From positions 1 through 64,000 of the forward strand of contig CAMNDJ010000002.1 of NCBI GenBank assembly GCA_946535225.1: a DNA stretch of 64,000 nucleotides, read 5' to 3'. Positions 60,501 to 64,000 of the stretch are shown in pieces; the stretch's first letter is position 1; the number at the start of each line of letters is the position of its first letter. The position numbers and the translations under genes are program-made. The notes under the pieces were generated by a model, which was given only the letters and a program-made list of their open reading frames with translations, was not told the DNA's origin and did no database searches. This DNA comes from an uncultured Lachnospiraceae bacterium. Lineage in GTDB: Bacteria; Bacillota; Clostridia; Lachnospirales; Lachnospiraceae.

Positions 60501-60899
60501 TATTTGGAGTTTGAGCTTACCGAGACCGTATTCACGGACAAAGTGGATGATACGATCTTACTCATGAACAAACTCAGGGATCTCGGCGTGAAGGTATCCA
60601 TGGATGACTTCGGATCGGGTTATTCATCGCTTAACGTTCTGACCAAGCTTCCTTTGGATGTGCTTAAGCTTGACAAGGAATTCTTAAATGATTTCGAGAA
60701 CGATCCGGATGAAAAGATAATAATACCGAGTGTTATTGATATGGCTAAGAAGCTTAACCTCCGCGTAGTCTGTGAAGGTGTCGAGACAAAGGAGCAGGTC
60801 GGATTCCTGCGTGAGGTCGGCTGTGATTATGCACAGGGTTACTTCTACTCTAAGCCTATCACTCAGGAACAGTTTGATGAACTCTTAGAGGTAGTTTAA
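57525..60899 (+). CDS. membrane PAS-GGDEF-GAF-GGDEF-EAL cyclic-di-GMP protein
   Basis: 1124 aa from ATG 57525 (GGAGG 4 bases upstream; the track adds six codons from a TTG). About six spans at 20-190, a PAS domain (about 205-315, ending MENIDELKRMEI), a GGDEF domain with an intact active site RIGGDEFVIL near 403, a GAF-like region (about 520-690), a second GGDEF domain whose motif has become SRVFSDNMVML (inactive by inspection), and EAL with GAEALIRW near 903 and ELTETVFTD, DDFGSGYSSL, KLDKEF and EGVETKEQ. Synthase and phosphodiesterase sites are both intact, so it could make or break c-di-GMP. Confidence 0.92.
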   Translation: MNFHSKRFIKMTGLSETARVDRVVLLCYAVCALVMTLFGRLDMYDITGAEGIDLLISVSFYILLWLPVAIGKFGFYKLIHRDRNIRFMVFGLFLVFYAFLLLTDDSYECAYIAIPFSILTIAYSSTRLSVIVAFSCMAMSGLYAAIPYIRGDISTSEDRSYAFIIILSVALFLNQMTYLIEQRARRRRTELINERNRLKSFVAVGIERIFEYDIPGDCFMTAKSKDGNYGEERYIENFRDSVKRMRYVLYADWDRFDDFISDCDNGVEVIERQFRLRDRNADYKWFAIRGHSIKDEKGNVIKVVGVMENIDELKRMEIRQADENMRDPLTKLYRRDYARELIDDFLKKQEESDRPEFAGILAIDIDNFDILCDRMGKAFGDEILKNIASDLDAIFYPTDVLGRIGGDEFVILMKNIVDVRDIDKKIREIQRVINHTYVGENVSFGSTVGIGASVYPTDGEDFETLFDKAEKALFHAKSAGKNCYGFYLAAKEDVYNEYPIEERRERIARLDREAMESGNASDSLIELAFKLIDESKDTDSAINLLIRQVARQMSLGGIRIKARVGKEFRTVNMYQCCTVPEMDFDGAEMTYTFEQWSDMLEEYRENNNIIVCDSVMDIANPVTRQLMLISGAKSYVGCAFTDKGEFAGSIDFVDFSGPRAWTAGDLTTIRAVTNVVSSYLLKMKAYEDASDTIERLTGYDGVTGLMTYEKFLTMVSEYIENAPHGNYAMVYMDFSNFKYVNETYGYETGDKILRELVNEASGYGEFFVYGSRVFSDNMVMLARMGNRTEEEIVSAFERASKLFADRMQREYIDSKLILDIGVCTFEICGRPVPLKNIISNANMARKRAKLPDSPRCIVYNEGMGAEVRAEVAYANDMEDAFRNHEFVVYMQPKVDLVTNEIEGAEALIRWKKQDGTLIFPNDFIPVFEKNKSITLLDYYVYDEVCKYLRRRMDEGKRIVRVSVNVSRVHLFSINELVSYIRSLIVKYEIPPQYLEFELTETVFTDKVDDTILLMNKLRDLGVKVSMDDFGSGYSSLNVLTKLPLDVLKLDKEFLNDFENDPDEKIIIPSVIDMAKKLNLRVVCEGVETKEQVGFLREVGCDYAQGYFYSKPITQEQFDELLEVV

Positions 60900-60947
60900 G
60901 CCGGAGGATACTCGCAGACTGAAGCGAAAATGATATACAGACCTGTA

Positions 60948-60991
60948 CATAGCCCGAGACGATTTATGTATCGTTCGGGCTATGGTATACT
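60948..60991 (+). promoter_or_regulatory. long dyad abutting the extended -10 promoter of the glp-like operon
   Basis: CATAGCCCGA plus ACGAT (60948-60963) pairs with ATCGT plus TCGGGCTATG (60970-60984), 15 bp with one bulged G. Its end overlaps the extended -10 TGGTATACT (60983-60991). No T run follows, so an operator is more likely than a terminator, though it could end the upstream transcript. Confidence 0.5.
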
Positions 60992-61014
60992 TACAGAGAT
61001 TGGAGACTTGATCT

Positions 61015-62454
61015 ATGTATGACATAATAATAATCGGTGCGGGGATCATCGGCAGTTTTATAGCGCATGATCTTTCGAAAAAACTTTGTAATGTACTTGT
61101 GATCGACAAGGAGGCGGACGTTGCAAACGGTGCGACCATGGCAAACAGTGCCATCGTGCATGCGGGCTATGATCCTGAACCGGGAACGCTCAAGGCCAAG
61201 CTCAATGTCAGGGGTAACCGTATGTATCCCGGGATCTGTGAAAGCCTGGGCGAGCCATATGTAAGATGCTCAGCTTTTGTCGCTGCCACATCCGAAGCTG
61301 AGAGCCGGATATTAGATACTCTGGCAGAGAGAGCCGGGGAGCGTGATATCGAGTACAGGGATATGGACGGTGACAGTGCCAGGGAACTGGAAGAGAATCT
61401 GAGCGATGATGTGATCAGAGTACTGGAATTCCCTACGACCGGTATCATATATCCGTGGAATATAGCCATTGCGTTGATGGAAGAAGCTGTTATGAACGGC
61501 GTGGACCTTAAGCTCAGCGAAGAGGTGGTTGACATAACCAAGGAAGAGAGATATAAAGTCACCACCGACAGAGGCGTTTATGAGGCGGACATGGTGATCA
61601 ATGCGGCCGGTGTATATGCCGACAGAATATACGCAATGGCACTTAAGGGAGAGCCGGATTTCCATATAAAGCCCAGAAGGGGTGAGTATTATGTGATAGA
61701 CGAGATGGCTAAGCCGGTTGTAAACAGGGTGATATATCCCGTTCCGGGACCCGATGGCAAGGGGGTATTAGTTGTTCCGACTATACACAATAACGTTCTG
61801 ATCGGTCCCAATTCACAGCCGGTCGATGACAAGGAGGCAGTCTGCAATACGAGTGAGGCGTTAAATGATGTTAAGGCCCGTGCGTCCAAGACTGTCAAGA
61901 ACCTGCCTTTCGATAAAGTGATAAGGACTTTTGCGGGTTTGCGTCCGTCCGGAGATACGCATGATTTCGTCATAGAAGAGTCAAAGACGCTGGCGGGTTT
62001 TGTCAATGTGGCCTGTATAGAGTCTCCGGGACTTGCTTCGGCTCCTGCCATTTCCGAATATGTGATCGACAATTTTGTTAAAGATGCATATCCGGATAAA
62101 AATGCAAGCGATTATGTGCACAGAAAGCCGATAACATTCATGACCGGGATGAGCGATGAAGAGAGAAACGAACTGATAAGCAAAGATCCCGATTACGGCC
62201 GGATAGTCTGCAGATGCTGCCTTGTGAGCAAGGGAGAGGTAAAGGAAGCGATCAACAGACCGGTTGGAGCTACGACTGTAAAGGGTGTCAAGAAGCGCGT
62301 AGGGCCGGGTCTGGGCAGATGTCAGGGAGGATTCTGCGAACCGCTTATAGTGGATATACTGGCCGGGGAACTCGGGGTTGACCGGGCTGATATAAGATAT
62401 GACTCTGCCGAGTCGGTGATGTTGATCGGACAGACCAAGAAAGGAGCGCTGTGA
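61015..62454 (+). CDS. GlpA-like FAD oxidoreductase with BFD-type Fe-S domain
   Basis: 479 aa. FAD-binding YDIIIIGAGIIGSFIAHDLSK and a DAO/GlpA-type core (ANGATMANSAIVHAGYDPEPGTLKAKLNVRGNRMY). The C-terminal 90 residues form a BFD-like [2Fe-2S] domain with Cys in VCRCCLVSKGEV and GRCQGGFCEP. Together with the next two genes this is the three-gene anaerobic glycerol-3-phosphate dehydrogenase arrangement of Clostridia, oxidising glycerol-3-phosphate to dihydroxyacetone phosphate. Start ATG 61015 follows TTGGAGA. The stop overlaps the next start (GTGA). The symbol glpA is not assigned because related hydroxy-acid oxidases look similar. Confidence 0.9.
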   Translation: MYDIIIIGAGIIGSFIAHDLSKKLCNVLVIDKEADVANGATMANSAIVHAGYDPEPGTLKAKLNVRGNRMYPGICESLGEPYVRCSAFVAATSEAESRILDTLAERAGERDIEYRDMDGDSARELEENLSDDVIRVLEFPTTGIIYPWNIAIALMEEAVMNGVDLKLSEEVVDITKEERYKVTTDRGVYEADMVINAAGVYADRIYAMALKGEPDFHIKPRRGEYYVIDEMAKPVVNRVIYPVPGPDGKGVLVVPTIHNNVLIGPNSQPVDDKEAVCNTSEALNDVKARASKTVKNLPFDKVIRTFAGLRPSGDTHDFVIEESKTLAGFVNVACIESPGLASAPAISEYVIDNFVKDAYPDKNASDYVHRKPITFMTGMSDEERNELISKDPDYGRIVCRCCLVSKGEVKEAINRPVGATTVKGVKKRVGPGLGRCQGGFCEPLIVDILAGELGVDRADIRYDSAESVMLIGQTKKGAL

Positions 62455-63710
62455 TCATGATAAAAAGAGAACTGGTCGTGATCGGCGGCGGAAGTGCGGG
62501 GATCGCGGCGGCTATAGCAGCATATAATAACGGGTGTAAGGATATCCTGCTGCTTGAGAAGGATGCGGAACTTGGCGGCATTCTCCTTCAGTGCATACAT
62601 AACGGGTTCGGACTCCATCGCTTCGGGGAGGAACTGTCAGGACCTGCCTATGCTGAGAAATGGAAGGACAGCCTTGCACAGACATCAGTGGATGTAAGGA
62701 CTTCGACAACGGTCATTCATCTTACGTCCGATAAACATATCACATATGTCAATCCGAATGAAGGCTATGTTACGGTGGAAGCCGGGGCGATAGTGCTGGC
62801 AGTGGGCTGCAGAGAGAGGAGCAGAGGTGCCATTGCGACGCCCGGATACAGGCCGAGCGGGGTATGGACGGCCGGAACTGCGCAGAAATACATCAATATG
62901 CAGGGCTATATGGTCGGCAAAAGAGTCTTTATCCTGGGCAGTGGCGACATAGGACTTATAATGGCGAGACGCATGGTATTAGAGGGGGCTAAGGTTCTCG
63001 GAGTCGCTGAGATCATGCCTTATTCCAACGGTTTGCCGCGTAATATCAAGCAGTGTCTGGATGATTTTGATATACCATTGTATCTGAGCCATACGGTCAC
63101 GGACATCCGGGGGAAGGCCAGGTTAAACGGTATCACGATAAGCAAAGTCGATGAGAAGCTGACTCCGATACCGGGAACGGAGATGGATTTCGATGTGGAT
63201 ACACTGCTTCTGTCGGTCGGTCTCATACCTGATACGGCGCTGCTAAATGAAGCAGGTATCAAACTCCATAATAAGACCAAGGGCGCGACGGTAAATGAGC
63301 ATATGGAGACCAGTATCCCCGGTGTATTTGCCTGCGGAAACGGGCTTCATGTTCATGACCTGGTCGATTTTGTGAGCATGGAAGGCGAAGAGGCGGGAGC
63401 AGCCGCAGCCAAGTATCTTAGGGGCGAACTCATAAGAAAAGAAGATTCCGTGATCGAGGCCGGAAACGGTATAAGTTATGTCCTGCCTTCTTATATTGAC
63501 ACTGAGGCCATGGAGGAGAGCATGGAGATCAAATGCAGGGTGACAGGAAATGCCAGAAACGTTAAACTGACGTTAAAAAACGGCGACAAGCTGATCAAAG
63601 AGATAAAGAAACTGAGAGTCGCACCGAGTGAGATGGAGAAGATAGAAGTCAAAAAAGCGGAATTCGGTGCAGCAAAGGGCAGATTTGTCCTGGCATTAGA
63701 GGAGTTATGA
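62451..63710 (+). CDS. FAD/NAD(P) oxidoreductase, GlpB-like partner
   Basis: 419 aa. Pyridine-nucleotide-disulfide oxidoreductase fold: LVVIGGGSAGIAAAIAAYNNG at the start, AIVLAVGCRERSRGAIATPGYRPSGVWTAGTAQ, a second dinucleotide fold VFILGSGDIGLIMARRMVLEGAKV, and ATVNEHMETSIPGVFACGN near the end. No redox-active CxxC pair is seen, so electrons pass by FAD to partner subunits. GTG 62451 overlaps the previous stop and follows AAGGAG by 4 bases; ATG 62457 is an alternative. It overlaps the DUF1667 gene by 4 bases. Confidence 0.9.
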   Translation: MIMIKRELVVIGGGSAGIAAAIAAYNNGCKDILLLEKDAELGGILLQCIHNGFGLHRFGEELSGPAYAEKWKDSLAQTSVDVRTSTTVIHLTSDKHITYVNPNEGYVTVEAGAIVLAVGCRERSRGAIATPGYRPSGVWTAGTAQKYINMQGYMVGKRVFILGSGDIGLIMARRMVLEGAKVLGVAEIMPYSNGLPRNIKQCLDDFDIPLYLSHTVTDIRGKARLNGITISKVDEKLTPIPGTEMDFDVDTLLLSVGLIPDTALLNEAGIKLHNKTKGATVNEHMETSIPGVFACGNGLHVHDLVDFVSMEGEEAGAAAAKYLRGELIRKEDSVIEAGNGISYVLPSYIDTEAMEESMEIKCRVTGNARNVKLTLKNGDKLIKEIKKLRVAPSEMEKIEVKKAEFGAAKGRFVLALEEL

Positions 63711-64000
63711 TGGGAGAGACGACTAAAACATATACATGCATAGTATGTCCCCGTGGATGTGATGTGACGGCAACCCTTAACGACAAAGGTGATATACTGT
63801 CCATAGAAGGCAATTTCTGCCCCAGAGGTGAGGAATATGTCAGAAACGAACTGACACATCCCATGAGGCAGCTGACATCCACAGTGATTATAAAGGGAGG
63901 CCTGTATGACAGACTGCCGGTGATCCTGTCATCCCCGATACCGAAAGACAGGATGATGGATGTTATGAAGGCATTAGACGGTGTGGAAGTGAGCAGCCCG
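63707..64000 (+). CDS. DUF1667 protein, cut by the window end
   Basis: 98 codons visible, continuing past the edge, so absent from the ORF track. Opening YTCIVCPRGCDVTATLNDKG and SIEGNFCPRGEEYVRNELTHPMRQLTSTV are the DUF1667 signature, with Cys in CIVCPRGC and FCPRG that can bind a metal or Fe-S cluster. DUF1667 proteins accompany GlpA-like and GlpB-like flavoproteins in Clostridia. Start ATG 63707 overlaps the previous stop (ATGA) and follows GAGGAG; ATG 63710 is next in frame. Confidence 0.9.
   Translation, partial: MMGETTKTYTCIVCPRGCDVTATLNDKGDILSIEGNFCPRGEEYVRNELTHPMRQLTSTVIIKGGLYDRLPVILSSPIPKDRMMDVMKALDGVEVSSP

Noticed and set aside
1-64000. CRISPR array, tRNA/rRNA, insertion sequence or prophage
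   Set aside because: On reading the window I found no spaced direct repeats, tRNA cloverleaf, transposase or phage gene.

Overview
This window looks like a chromosome segment of a Bacillota/Clostridia genome, most likely family Lachnospiraceae (Butyrivibrio/Roseburia type). The reasons are: mid-range base composition judged by eye; strong AGGAGG-type ribosome sites and TTGACA-N17-TATAAT-type promoters; a CIRCE element; ComEA/ComEC; GerMN and MoxR-DUF58-transglutaminase genes; and several families I associate with Lachnospiraceae (DUF5716, DUF5717, DUF5721, DUF1667). No genus can be fixed from the sequence alone. I see no rRNA, tRNA, CRISPR array, prophage or transposase. Most genes lie on the + strand in tight operons; the exceptions are a 77-aa gene at 19.8-20.0 kb and the argJ/GNAT pair at 26.5-28.2 kb.

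Layout. 0.1-2.1 kb: an autoregulated-looking PadR / HAAS-DUF4097 / PspC envelope-stress-type module. 2.2-6.8 kb: a sensory operon with a DctP-type binding lipoprotein, a 7TM hybrid histidine kinase and a regulator with pseudo-receiver plus receiver, behind a promoter whose transcript begins with an intrinsic terminator. 6.9-14.2 kb: valS, DUF342, folC, a 43-codon peptide ORF, a 52-aa gene and a zinc-ribbon/TPR membrane protein. 14.3-26.5 kb: carB; ridA-EamA transporter; degV; small genes; a LytTR regulator; a large structured element; MoxR-DUF58-transglutaminase. 26.5-33.5 kb: arginine biosynthesis (argJ and a GNAT on the minus strand; argG-argB-argD on plus) plus a stray MalE-like anchored protein. 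33.6-39.9 kb: comEA, a two-component system, a GerMN lipoprotein and comEC. 40-44.6 kb: purC, a parvulin lipoprotein, a stand-alone CheY-like receiver and htpG under CIRCE. 44.8-51.7 kb: four tightly packed genes of unknown function (DUF5717, an actin/Hsp70-like DUF5716, a TPR protein, a coiled-coil two-TM protein). 51.7-57.4 kb: a polar amino-acid ABC importer, purB, purA and a HAD phosphatase. 57.5-60.9 kb: a PAS-GGDEF-GAF-GGDEF-EAL membrane protein. 61-64 kb: a glycerol-3-phosphate-dehydrogenase-like operon cut by the window end.

The most unusual signal is a duplicated leader element, at 12461-12592 (between folC and a 52-aa gene) and 28429-28554 (upstream of argG). Both copies start with GTG behind a ribosome site, encode nearly the same peptide (core RFVPSPNR[11 protein letters not shown]), fold into four matching stems with compensatory changes, and end at the ribosome site or start codon of the next gene, with a predicted pseudoknot arm next to that ribosome site. 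A second, unrelated structured element (21626-21760) precedes moxR. The four-gene DUF5717/DUF5716 cluster is the best candidate for an undescribed protein machine.
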